Source: a bacterium
Lineage (GTDB): Bacteria; UBP6; UBA1177; JAKLFG01
Reading direction: 5' to 3'
Length of the DNA stretch: 64,000 nt
Assembly (NCBI GenBank): GCA_022709425.1
Contig: JAKLIW010000007.1
Coordinates: forward strand, 62,001 to 126,000
Position numbers and translations under genes: made by a program. The notes beneath the pieces were generated by a model. The model was not told where the DNA came from and made no database searches. It saw only the letters and a list, made by a program, of their open reading frames with translations. Shown piece by piece: positions 18,896-29,200 of this stretch (position 1 is its first letter; each line of letters opens with the position of its first letter).

Positions 18896-21800
18896 TTATG
18901 GTGCCACCTTTTCACAAACATAGGCTCGTGACCCAGTGCAGGTTATATCATTCCAGGTGCCATCGGCCACTTTTTCGGTACAATCCTCATTGTCGTTATT
19001 GGGTTCATTGAGCGCCCAATTGGCGTAATCGTAGGGTTCACTTGTTATCCAATGCTTGTACTGATGCTCATCTCCCCCAACATAATTTAGTGTTAGCGTG
19101 TAGCTTGAAGCATTAGTGCTATAGCCGACCCGTACACAATACGTAGTCCCTCCGGTAAGATCTCTGAAAATACTTTCATCCGCAGTGCCACCGGCGGCAC
19201 TGGACGTTATCTGGGTCGTGCAATTGCTCTGATACAAATAAAGATCGAGATCCACACTCAACCCGCGCAAATAGAAAGAGTATCTCCCATTGTTCAAGGG
19301 CGTAATCTTATAATAATTCATTGGGTTGCCGGATGTTGTCGCACCGGTATATTGCCCGCCATATTTACCGGTGACAAAGGCGGTCGCCGCAGAATTGTTG
19401 CCGGAAACGGCGGTAGAATAGGTCTCCGCCAGACCAAGCCACACTGAAGTCGAAGGGGCAAGAGAGGTCACAAAGCTGTTCTCCGCCGCAGTAGCGATGG
19501 CCGCAAGGTATGCGCCCTTTCCGTTACAATCCGTAGCCGCAGTGGTGTATGCCTGTGCACCGGAAACGTACTGATAGCAATGACCGTTGTGATACCACCA
19601 ATCGGCTTCGCAACGCCGCGTACAATCATTGCGGCAAGTGTCGTTGTCATCGGTATTGCCGTCGTCACATACCTCTCCCGCTTCTATGATGCTGTTGCCG
19701 CAAAAGACCATGACCTGTCCAAAGTTCTGGAGCGGGTTCCATTCATACCAATAGGGCGAACCGACCGGGCCGACCACCGCGTCATAACCGTAACTCCAGA
19801 CGATATAGGGTTTCCCATAGCCGCCGGACTCCATCTCGGCCACCTTGGCGGTGGCGTCATAGGTGAAGTTATGGTTATCGGTCCCGCCGCATGATGCCTG
19901 TACGCCCGCGTCGGAAGAAAGGTTGGCGGTCACCGTGACTCCGGAATGATAGGCATAGGCTGAACCATTCCAGTAACCGAAGTTGAGGAGCACCGTGACG
20001 GCACCGGACCAATTGTCCTGATCACAGGACCAACCGGTTATGGCGGTCTTGTTCGGATTGACGGCCTGCGCACCTATCGGACGGTAACCATTCTTACAGT
20101 TGTTGAAACAACCGTCATCCTGGTTAGTATTGGCATCATCACACTCTTCCGTGCCGCAGGTGTAGCCGTCACCGCAAACATTCGCCGCACGGAGATGACA
20201 GGTCGACGAGCAGGTGGAGCAATCGTTATTGTCGCCCGCAAGATCGCACTCTTCGCCAGCATCTTGCTGACCATTGCCGCATAAGGCTGAACCGAACGCA
20301 AAGACATTGGCCTCGCCGCCGGTCACGCCAGCCGTGCCGGTGTTGCCGAACGATGCACCGCCTGCGCCGCCGTTACCGCCCGCACCGCCACTAAAAGTAT
20401 TGTCGGCTTCATATGACGGAGAGCCGGCCACATCGTAGAGCGCTATGCCAAAGGCGACACCGCCCGCGCCGCCGCCGCCGCCGCCGCCGTGGCCGCCGCG
20501 ACCACCCTTGCCGCCCTTGCCGCCGTTACCAGAACAGGCGGTCGGGAACGAAACGCCGGAAAGACCGCCATCGCCGCCATTGCCCCCCGCGCCGCCGCCG
20601 CCGCCGTTGCCACCCTTGCCGCCGTTACCGCCGGCACCGATGAATATCTTATTGTCCTCAAGGGTCGGCGCCTCACTGTGGATGATGAAGATGGCGAAAG
20701 AGCCGCCGCCCGCCGTGCCGCCGGTCGCACCGGTCGCACCGCAGCCGCCCGCGCCGCCGCCGCCGCCATGACCACCGAAAGTATCATCATAATCATTGTT
20801 GCTGTTGGTGGAATTCGCACCGCCGCCCGCGCCGCCACCGCCACCGCCAGCTCCTGTAGCGCCGTTCCCCCCTTTCGCACCGGTGGCGCCGCTCCAATGG
20901 ATGGAAACGATACCGCCATTCACAAAGGAGCCGCCCACTCCAGCCGCCCCTTCGGCGCCGCTATTGCCATTAGCGCCGTTGGCGCCGTTCTTTGAAGAGG
21001 AAAGGGAGAATTCGTTGCAAAAAGCCCCATCACTGGACGTGTACCCATTGGTCATGTCGTAGCCTGCTATACCGCCGGCACCGCCGCCGGTGCCTGCGCC
21101 GGTCGCACCGGCCGCGCCGCTGGTCGGCGTGTCATTGACCGGACTACAGGTATTCCCGCCGCCGTTGCCGCCGGCACCGCCGCAAGAACTGGCCGCGCCG
21201 TTGGAGTATTGACGGGTTGCGGCTGTACACTCGCTATGAGTCCCATCGGTATCGCCCGCATTCTTCGCATCATAGCCGGCAGGATCCGAGGTTCGCCCTA
21301 CCCCGTTGCCACCCACGGTTCCGGACACTCCGGCACCGCCGTCACCGCCGGGACCACCCGCGCCGCCATAGATGATGTTGTTGCGAAGGGCGAGAGAAGC
21401 GTTGGACCCGGTTATATAGATCGCATAACTGTTGCCGCTCGGTATCCCTGCGTCGGGCCCGTAGATAACGAAACCTTTCACCTCGGTCGTGTCGGTGATG
21501 CCGCTTGCAATAATGGTCACCCTATGCGGGTCATAGAGCGTCGTCGTGCCACGCACCATCGTCAGTGTCGAAGGAACATGTTCTTCCCACGAATCGGCTT
21601 TGTATCCGCCGTACAGCGATATGCCGTTGCGCAATTCCACCGTCTCTTCGTAGAGGCCGTCGGCCACACGGACCTGCGCCCGGGTGGTGTTGTAGGCGCG
21701 GGTAAGGCCGTAGGATATCGTCTTGCACGGATGATTCCCGGCGCCGGTCCCTATCGGACCGTTGCCGCAGGTGGCGTCGTCGGTGCCGTTGGTCGTCGAA

Positions 21801-24800
21801 ACATAGATGACGGTCGACAGAAGCTCGAACTCGCACCCGTCGTCGGGTATCTGGTTCAGATTGAAAAATCCTGCCGTGCAGGAGAGCTGACAAACCGGAG
21901 CTCCGGTCGAGTTGCAAGTGCCGGTGGCATTGTCTTTCTGGTAGATGACCGCGCAGTTGGTCGAACAGTCGCCGCAGGCGGTGTCCAGCGTGTACTTACC
22001 GCCGTTGAGATACCCTTCGTCGACCGTACCGTCGCAGTCGTTGTCGAGATAGTCACAGGAGTTCTCGTCCGCGACATAACTGCCGCCGTAGTTCTCCGCC
22101 GTGCAGGCAAGCCAACCTGACGCGCCACCGCAGGTCTTGCGGGAGTCTTTGCAGACGCCACTCTGAAGGGGACAGAGTTCGGCGTAGGAGGCGACGTTCT
22201 CATCGACTGACCCGTCGCAATCGTTATCCTTGCCGTCGCAGATCGTTTCGTTCTGCTCGTAGGTACCGTTCGCATTGGCTGCGTACTGGGTCGGTCCGCA
22301 GGCGAGCCAGCCGGCCGTGCCGCCGCACGACTGTCGGGTACCGGCACAGACGCCGGTCTGATTGGCGCAAGGATCGCCGGTCAGGCCGTTATCGACCCCG
22401 CCGGCACAGTCGTTGTCGATGCCGTCGCATACCTCGGGGGTGCCGCTTGCGGTCGGCGCGTTGCACTCGATATCGGTCTTGGCACCATTGCAGACATAGA
22501 CGCCGCTTCGGGCACAGGCGCCCGCCAGTCCGTTCGAGCAGGCAGTGCCCTTCAGCGGCCATGTCTCATCGACGCCGCCCGCACAGTTATTATCGATGCC
22601 GTCGCATTGTTCCGGCGTGCCACCGACTATCGGCGCATTGCATACCAGACCATCCTTCGCGCCGTTGCAGATATAGATGCCGGGCCGTTCGCAGGCGCCG
22701 GCCAACCCATTAGAGCAGACGGTGTTCTTGTCGGACCACAGTTCGTCGATCCCGCCCGCACAGTTGTTGTCGAGTCCGTCACAGAGTTCGGCGGTCGGAG
22801 AACCTTCGGTCGCATTGCAGATGACCCCCGTTCCCTCGACGTTACAGACCGTGATACCGTTGCGTCGACATTCGCCGTCGCCGACCGAACAGGCCTTGCC
22901 CTTGTCCGCGGCATAGGCCTCGTCAACCTCACCGTTGCAGTTGTCGTCCAGCCCGTTGCACGGATCGCCACCCGCCGGTATCCCGGCCACCGCGTTGCAT
23001 TCGACATCGTCCTCATCGTCGTTGCACACGAGTATGCCCGCCTCACGACAGGCGCCGACACCATCGTAGCACACATCGCTCTTGCAGCCGTTCGTGTTGT
23101 CGCAGGTCCCGTCATGGCGAGTCCAGTGATCATCCACCGCGCCGTTACAGTCGTCGTCGATACCGTTGCAGGTCTCGGTAAAGCCCGCATTATCGATGAG
23201 CGGCGCATTACAGACGATGCCGGTCTGCGCACCGTTGCAGACATACATGCCGGTCCGTTCACAGGCGCCGACCTGTCCGTTCGTACAGGCGGTGTTCTTG
23301 TTGGGCCATGTCTCATCGGTAAGACCGTCGCAATCGTCATCGATGCCATTGCAGGATTCGGTGAGTCCGGCGGTATTGATCAGGGGCGCATTGCATACGA
23401 TGTCGTTCTGCGCACCATTGCAGACATAGATACCGGGCCGTTCACAGGCGCCGGCCTGTCCGTTCGAGCAGACGGTGTTCTTGTCGGGCCACGTTTCATC
23501 GGTAAGCCCGTCGCAGTCGTCGTCGATGCCGTTGCAGGATTCAGTGAGTCCGGCGGTATTGATCATCGGCGCATTGCACTCGATGCCGTTCTGCGCACCA
23601 TTGCAGACATAGATGCCGGGCCGTTCACAGGCGCCGACCTGTCCGTTCGTACAGGCGGTGTTCTTGTCGGACCACGTTTCATCGGTAAGGCCGTCACAGT
23701 CGTCATCGATCCCGTTACAGGATTCGGTGAGTCCGGCGGTATTGATCGTCGGCGCATTGCATTCAATGCCGGTCTGCGCACCGTTGCAGACATAGATGCC
23801 GGCCCGTTCACAGGCGCCGACCTGTCCGTTCGAGCAGGCGGTGTTCTTGTCGGACCACGTTTCATCGGTAAGACCGTCGCAGTCGTCATCGATCCCGTTA
23901 CAGGATTCGGTGAGTCCGGCGGTATTGATCGTCGGCGCATTGCATTCAATGCCGGTCTTGGCTGCGTTACAGACATAGATGCCGGCCCGTTCACAGGCGC
24001 CGACCTGTCCGTTCGTACAGGCGGTGTTCTTGTCGGGCCACGTTTCATCGACGCCGCCCGCACAGTTGTTGTCGATACCGTCACACTGCTCGGGCGTACC
24101 GTTGACGGTCGGCGCATTGCATTCGATGTCGCTCTTGTCGCTCTTGCAGACATAGATACCGGTCCGTTCGCAGGCGCCCGCCAACCCGTTCGAGCAGGGG
24201 GTGTTCTTGAGCGGCCACGGTTCGTCGACGCCGCCCACGCAGTTGTTGTCGAGTCCATCGCACAATTCGGCGGCGGGATCTCCCGGAACGGCTCCGCAGA
24301 CAACGCTTAACTGGTCGGAAGCGCATATGGTAACGCCGTTCTTGCGGCATTCACCGATACCGACGGTACAGGGCTGGTTCTTCGCGGCAAAGCCTTCGTC
24401 GACCGTACCGTTGCAGTTATCGTCGAGATTGTTGCAGAATTCACTGTCGGCCGGTATACCTTCGACCGCATTGCATTCGACATCGTCTTTGAGCGCATTG
24501 CAGACGAGTATCCCCGCGGTGCGGCAGGCGCCTACACCGGCGTAGCAGACCTCGTTCTTACAACCGTTGGGGTTATCGCAGGTGCCGTTGTGGCGGTTCC
24601 ACGGCTGATCGGCCTCGCCGTCGCAGTCGTTGTCGATGTCGTCGCATTTGTTCTCGACGCCGCCGCCGGTCAGGTCGGAAGGATCGGGTATCCCCTCGGT
24701 GGCCGAACAGACGGTACCGCCGCCCGAACAGATGCGGACGCCGGTCGCGCGGCAGACGCCGTCGCCGACATAGCACAGATCGCCCTTGCAGTTCGCGGCA

Positions 24801-26215
24801 CAGCCGACATTGCGGTTCCACGGTTCGTCGACCTGCCCGTCGCAGTTGTTGTCCTTGTTATCGCAGGTCAGTTCATCGGGCGATTCGGGCGCCGTTTTGG
24901 GCGTCGCACCGCACACGACGCTTAGTTTGTCGGCGGCACAGAGCATCACACCGTTGGAAAGGCAGACGCCGATGCCGGCCGAACAGACCTTATATAGTTG
25001 CGCCGCGAAAGGTTCGTCTATCTGACCGTTGCAATCGTTATCGATGCTGTCGCACCAACTCTCGACCGCCTGCCAGTCGGCGCTGGAGGCATATTCGGTC
25101 TCGGTACAAACGGCCCAGCCGTTCAGGCCGTCACAGGAATGGCGCGCGCCGAAGCAGGCGCCGTCCTGATCTTCGCAGTAGGGACCGACGACCCCCTCAT
25201 CGACACCGTCGACACAGTTGTCGTCCAGCCCGTTGCACTCTTCAAGGGCGCCGGGGTAGACCGCCGGATCCGATTCATCGCAATCCTGCGACGAACAGTC
25301 GGCGCCGATACCCGACGAATCACCGTCGAAATTCATACAGCAGACATTATTGTCGGGAACGCATCCGTAACCGAGCGACTGATCGTATTCATCGAACACC
25401 TCGGCACAGGTGTATCCCGCGCCGCACTCCGACTGGAAGGTGCAGGGGATAAGACAGACCGGGTCGGCGGTGATCCGTATCGTGGCGCAGATATCGGTCG
25501 CCGGATGGGCGCAATCCTGCACCCCGTTGGGGCAGGCGATACAGGCCCAGCCCGCAGCCGAACGACAACCTTCGGTCTGATCGCACAGTTCGCCCAGTCC
25601 GCACTCGTCGTGCTGGGCGATGTGGCGACACTGACCGCCGACGATGAGTTCGGTCGTACAGGTGACGCCGTCATCCTCACAGGTGACCACGGTATCGATA
25701 TCGACCGGGGTCACGTCCGCATCGGCCGTATCATCCACGGTAACATCTGAAGATTGATCCGACTGATCGGTTTGATCCGATTGATCCGGCTGATCATCCG
25801 AAACATTCTCATCGGCACCGTCCGGCGCCGCGACATCATCGTCCGGTATCGTCTGATCGACCGCAGTATCGGTCGTTTCGTCGGGAACAAAAGTATCGAC
25901 CGACTCATCCGCCGTTTCGTCGGGGATAGATTGGTCGACCGCCTCATCGGCACCGTCGACCGCTTCGTCGGGCGCTGTCTCATCATCATCGACCGCCATA
26001 TCGTCGGGATCGATACCATCGCTGTCGGGCGTTCCCTCAACATCGGGCAGGACATCTTTTTCGGGGAGCGCCTTGTCGGGATCGGGCGTCAATTCGTCGG
26101 TGCCGGACCCATCGTCATCCCCGCCAGTATCGGGACCGCTGTTGTTTTTCGAGGAACAGGAGACCGCGAGGAGGAGCGCCGCTATCGTGAGGAGAAATAT
26201 TGCGTTCTTTATCAT
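18896..26215 (-). CDS. Giant MopE-motif lipoprotein (18 motifs) with Gly-rich region and C-type-lectin-like tail
   Basis: 2439 residues from ATG 26215, placed by AAGGAGG and by the signal MIKNAIFLLTIAALLLAVSC. Order: Asp-rich linker ~32-175; Cys-rich head ~175-315; 18 MopE-type motifs ~323-1390, including five near-identical 61-residue units; beta-helix-like module ~1470-1615; GGX-rich region ~1615-1975; myxobacterial disulfide repeat (CGNGQQDAGEECD) ~1980; an unrecognised beta-rich segment ~2045-2160; second disulfide repeat (EAGEVCDDGNTDDNDTC); then a C-type-lectin-like domain from ~2198 with WYHNGHCYQY, WLGL, EPNNDNEDC and WND. That domain is interrupted by a PPC-like beta-sandwich (~2295-2378, YSFYLRGLSVDLDLYLY). 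Only this paralogue has the tail. Function unproven; surface binding is plausible. Confidence 0.87.
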   Translation of the reverse strand: MIKNAIFLLTIAALLLAVSCSSKNNSGPDTGGDDDGSGTDELTPDPDKALPEKDVLPDVEGTPDSDGIDPDDMAVDDDETAPDEAVDGADEAVDQSIPDETADESVDTFVPDETTDTAVDQTIPDDDVAAPDGADENVSDDQPDQSDQTDQSDQSSDVTVDDTADADVTPVDIDTVVTCEDDGVTCTTELIVGGQCRHIAQHDECGLGELCDQTEGCRSAAGWACIACPNGVQDCAHPATDICATIRITADPVCLIPCTFQSECGAGYTCAEVFDEYDQSLGYGCVPDNNVCCMNFDGDSSGIGADCSSQDCDESDPAVYPGALEECNGLDDNCVDGVDEGVVGPYCEDQDGACFGARHSCDGLNGWAVCTETEYASSADWQAVESWCDSIDNDCNGQIDEPFAAQLYKVCSAGIGVCLSNGVMLCAADKLSVVCGATPKTAPESPDELTCDNKDNNCDGQVDEPWNRNVGCAANCKGDLCYVGDGVCRATGVRICSGGGTVCSATEGIPDPSDLTGGGVENKCDDIDNDCDGEADQPWNRHNGTCDNPNGCKNEVCYAGVGACRTAGILVCNALKDDVECNAVEGIPADSEFCNNLDDNCNGTVDEGFAAKNQPCTVGIGECRKNGVTICASDQLSVVCGAVPGDPAAELCDGLDNNCVGGVDEPWPLKNTPCSNGLAGACERTGIYVCKSDKSDIECNAPTVNGTPEQCDGIDNNCAGGVDETWPDKNTACTNGQVGACERAGIYVCNAAKTGIECNAPTINTAGLTESCNGIDDDCDGLTDETWSDKNTACSNGQVGACERAGIYVCNGAQTGIECNAPTINTAGLTESCNGIDDDCDGLTDETWSDKNTACTNGQVGACERPGIYVCNGAQNGIECNAPMINTAGLTESCNGIDDDCDGLTDETWPDKNTVCSNGQAGACERPGIYVCNGAQNDIVCNAPLINTAGLTESCNGIDDDCDGLTDETWPNKNTACTNGQVGACERTGMYVCNGAQTGIVCNAPLIDNAGFTETCNGIDDDCNGAVDDHWTRHDGTCDNTNGCKSDVCYDGVGACREAGILVCNDDEDDVECNAVAGIPAGGDPCNGLDDNCNGEVDEAYAADKGKACSVGDGECRRNGITVCNVEGTGVICNATEGSPTAELCDGLDNNCAGGIDELWSDKNTVCSNGLAGACERPGIYICNGAKDGLVCNAPIVGGTPEQCDGIDNNCAGGVDETWPLKGTACSNGLAGACARSGVYVCNGAKTDIECNAPTASGTPEVCDGIDNDCAGGVDNGLTGDPCANQTGVCAGTRQSCGGTAGWLACGPTQYAANANGTYEQNETICDGKDNDCDGSVDENVASYAELCPLQSGVCKDSRKTCGGASGWLACTAENYGGSYVADENSCDYLDNDCDGTVDEGYLNGGKYTLDTACGDCSTNCAVIYQKDNATGTCNSTGAPVCQLSCTAGFFNLNQIPDDGCEFELLSTVIYVSTTNGTDDATCGNGPIGTGAGNHPCKTISYGLTRAYNTTRAQVRVADGLYEETVELRNGISLYGGYKADSWEEHVPSTLTMVRGTTTLYDPHRVTIIASGITDTTEVKGFVIYGPDAGIPSGNSYAIYITGSNASLALRNNIIYGGAGGPGGDGGAGVSGTVGGNGVGRTSDPAGYDAKNAGDTDGTHSECTAATRQYSNGAASSCGGAGGNGGGNTCSPVNDTPTSGAAGATGAGTGGGAGGIAGYDMTNGYTSSDGAFCNEFSLSSSKNGANGANGNSGAEGAAGVGGSFVNGGIVSIHWSGATGAKGGNGATGAGGGGGGAGGGANSTNSNNDYDDTFGGHGGGGGAGGCGATGATGGTAGGGSFAIFIIHSEAPTLEDNKIFIGAGGNGGKGGNGGGGGAGGNGGDGGLSGVSFPTACSGNGGKGGKGGRGGHGGGGGGGAGGVAFGIALYDVAGSPSYEADNTFSGGAGGNGGAGGASFGNTGTAGVTGGEANVFAFGSALCGNGQQDAGEECDLAGDNNDCSTCSSTCHLRAANVCGDGYTCGTEECDDANTNQDDGCFNNCKNGYRPIGAQAVNPNKTAITGWSCDQDNWSGAVTVLLNFGYWNGSAYAYHSGVTVTANLSSDAGVQASCGGTDNHNFTYDATAKVAEMESGGYGKPYIVWSYGYDAVVGPVGSPYWYEWNPLQNFGQVMVFCGNSIIEAGEVCDDGNTDDNDTCRNDCTRRCEADWWYHNGHCYQYVSGAQAYTTAATDCNGKGAYLAAIATAAENSFVTSLAPSTSVWLGLAETYSTAVSGNNSAATAFVTGKYGGQYTGATTSGNPMNYYKITPLNNGRYSFYLRGLSVDLDLYLYQSNCTTQITSSAAGGTADESIFRDLTGGTTYCVRVGYSTNASSYTLTLNYVGGDEHQYKHWITSEPYDYANWALNEPNNDNEDCTEKVADGTWNDITCTGSRAYVCEKVAP
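23166..24080 (-). repeat. Five tandem 183-bp coding repeats inside the giant paralogue
   Basis: The anchor TTGCAGG/TTACAGG recurs at 23166, 23349, 23532, 23715 and 23898, exactly 183 bp (61 codons) apart. Units differ by scattered substitutions only, and the last diverges after about 140 bp. Each unit encodes a CNGIDDDC motif, a W, and six Cys in total at unit positions 1, 8, 23, 31, 39 and 48. The period is a multiple of three, so unit gain or loss keeps the frame. Confidence 0.93.
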
Positions 26216-26225
26216 GGCCGCCTCC

Positions 26226-29200
26226 TTAGTACGTTGCCGTGGGTGTGTGCACGCCGGTCGATCCATCGCCGCCTTGACTGCCCATCGAGGAGCCGCCCGC
26301 GCCGCCCGCGCCGCCACTACCCGCAACTATATTATTGCCGGTCATCGAAGGAACGATACCGGTCTGGTACGCGATGCCTATCGCCGCGCCACCACATCCG
26401 CCGCCGCCGCCGCCGCCCGCGCCGCCATTACCGCCGTTACCGCCGGTGCCGCCCGCATTACCGCAGTTGAGCGGAACCGCAACACCGGCATAGCCGCCAT
26501 TGCCGCCAACGCCGCCCTCTCCTCCGGCGCCGCCGATGCCGCCGCTCCCGCCACGACCGCCGGTGCCGCCATATATGGTATTATAATTGATAGAGGGTGC
26601 GGTCGTAACGCTCGCCGTTATGAAAATGACAAAACTGCCGCCGCCCGCTGATCCTCCAACACCACCGGCGCCACCACATCCACCGGCGCCACCACCGCCG
26701 CCGCGACCGCCCAGCACATCATCATAAGAACCATTTATAATGTTACCGCCGCCGCCCGCACCGCCACCACCGCCGCCGCCGCCTGCGGTACCGGCCGAGC
26801 CCACGCTACCGCTAGCTCCGCCCCAATGGCCGTTCGAAACGGTACCGGACGTACCGGCAGTGCATCCGGACCCACCCGTGCCGTTACCACCGTTGCCGCC
26901 ATTGGTCCCATTGTAACCGTCCATATGGGAAGTAGGTATGACGCAATCAAAATCAACATACGGATCAGGATAGCTTACGCTTTCTATTTGACCATCATAA
27001 CCCTCTTCTCCTCCCGATCCAGCGGTACCGCCGGTGGTCGAGCCATTGCTCCCCGGCTCACCACTGTTTTGGGTATTTCGAGATGGCGCTGGTGAGCAAA
27101 CATTTCCTCCACCGTGACCACCTGCCGATCCGCAGGAGCTGATCCCGCCGTTCTGGTAGGCGACATTCCCTTTGGAGCGATCATTGTTGCATTCGCTGTT
27201 ACCGCTACTGTGGTTGGTCTGTACCGCATCGTACGCCGCCGGATTATCGGCGCGGCCGCCGCCGGCGCCACCGGGCAATCCTGCATCAGCCTGTCCCGCG
27301 TTCGCGCCCGGGCCACCCGTCGCGCCGTAGATGATATTGTATTGTATGGCGAATTGATTATTCGAACCGGTTACATAGATGGCGTAACTGTTGCCCGATG
27401 CGCCGGTCGCGCTCTGCCCGTAGATCACGAACCCCTCAACGACCGTCGCCGTGGTGATGCCGCTGGCGTAGATGGTCATCTTGTGCGGTTCGTGCATCGT
27501 GTCGTTGCCGCGGATGATGGTCATCGTGGAAAGCGGATGATGATCGTTGTCTTCATTGCGTCCCCAATTGTCGGGCCGGTAGCCGCCGTAAAGACTCTTC
27601 TTCTTATCGTCCTTGAGTTCGACCGTCTCCTCGTAGGTGCCGTCGGCAACGAACAATTTGCTCCGGCCGAGCGCCGCCGCGCGAGCAAGTCCGTAGCCTA
27701 TCGATTTGCACGGATAGCGGCCGCCGCCGGTCGCCGAAGGCCCAAGTCCGCAGCCCGCCGTATCAAAGGCCGTCGTATCACCACTGCTCACATAGATCGC
27801 GTCCGGATCGAGCATGAACTCACAGCCGTCATCGGGCACATTATTGAGGTCGAAATAGACTGTGGGGTTAGTGCAGATCATTCTACATTCAGGGACACCG
27901 ATCGCATCGCAGACGCCGTGAGCGTTGGGGTTAGCGTATATCGTCGTGCAGTTGGTCTGACAGTTGCCGCAGGCCGTGTCGAGATAATATTTGCCGTCGC
28001 TGATGAACCCTTCGTCGACCGTCCCGTCGCAGTCGTTGTCGAGATAGTCGCACTGATCCTCGGTCGCCTGATAGCTGGCGCCGAACTCAGCCACGCCGCA
28101 GGCGGCCCAAGAGCCGCTCGCACAACTCTTGCGGGCGCCGACACAAACACCGCGGAGCGGAGTAGCCGCCCCCACCGGGTTGTCGCAGGCGGGACCGTAA
28201 CTCGACAGCGCCTCGTCGACCGAACCATCGCAGTCGTTATCCTTGCCGTCGCAGAGCGTTTCACCCGACGACTCGTAGGTGCCGTTGGTGTTGGCCGCAT
28301 ACTGGGTCTGACCGCAGTCGAGCCATCCGTTCACGCCGCCGCAGGCCTTCTTGGTCCCCGCGCAGACGCCGTCCTGATCAAGGCAGTTCGGAGCGGTCAG
28401 TTCGGCTGCTTCGTCCACATCGCCCATACAGTCGTCATCGATGCCGTTGCACTGTTCGGGAGTGCCGGCGACCACCGCCGCATTGCACACCACAGCGGTA
28501 TGCCCGGCATTGCAAACAAATGCGCCGCTCCGCTGACAGGCGCCGGTGCCGATGGTACAAGAGTCATTCTTACAGTCGACCGTACAACCGGCCGACCGCT
28601 CCCACGCATCGTCTATCTTGTTGTTGCAGTCGTTGTCGATACCGTCGCATATCTCGGCGGTAGCCGTACCGCCGGTCACCGAACAGACGGTCGTAGTGCC
28701 GTTGCAGATGTAAGTGCCGGCCTGCTGACAAGCGCCGTAACCGGCGGTGCAGGGAGTGTTCTTAAGCGGGAAACCGTCATCGATGACGCCGTCGCAGTCG
28801 TCGTCGAGTCCGTTGCACAGTTCGGTGAACCCGGAGTAGTCGATGATCGGCGCGTTGCATGCGATGCCGCTCTTGTCACTCTTGCAGACATAGACGCCGG
28901 TCCGCTCGCAGACGCCCTGCTGTCCATTCGAACAGACGGTGTTCTTGTCGGGCCACAGTTCATCGACCCCGTTCACGCAGTTATTGTCGAGTCCGTCGCA
29001 CACCTCGGCGGTCGGCGTGCCCGGCACCGCGTTGCATACGACCCCGTCGCCATCGTCGTTGCAGACCCTGATACCGGCGCTCTGACAGATCCCCTCACCG
29101 GCGTAGCAGACGGTTCCCTTGGTGGGGAAATCTTCGTCAATATCGCCCAGACAGTCGTCGTCGAGCCCATTGCATTTCTCGACCGCTGCAGGACCCGGCG

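Noticed and set aside
23166..24080. CRISPR-like array
   Set aside because: The period is 183 bp and the repeated unit is entirely coding, with no short spacers; the repeat is a protein-repeat expansion.
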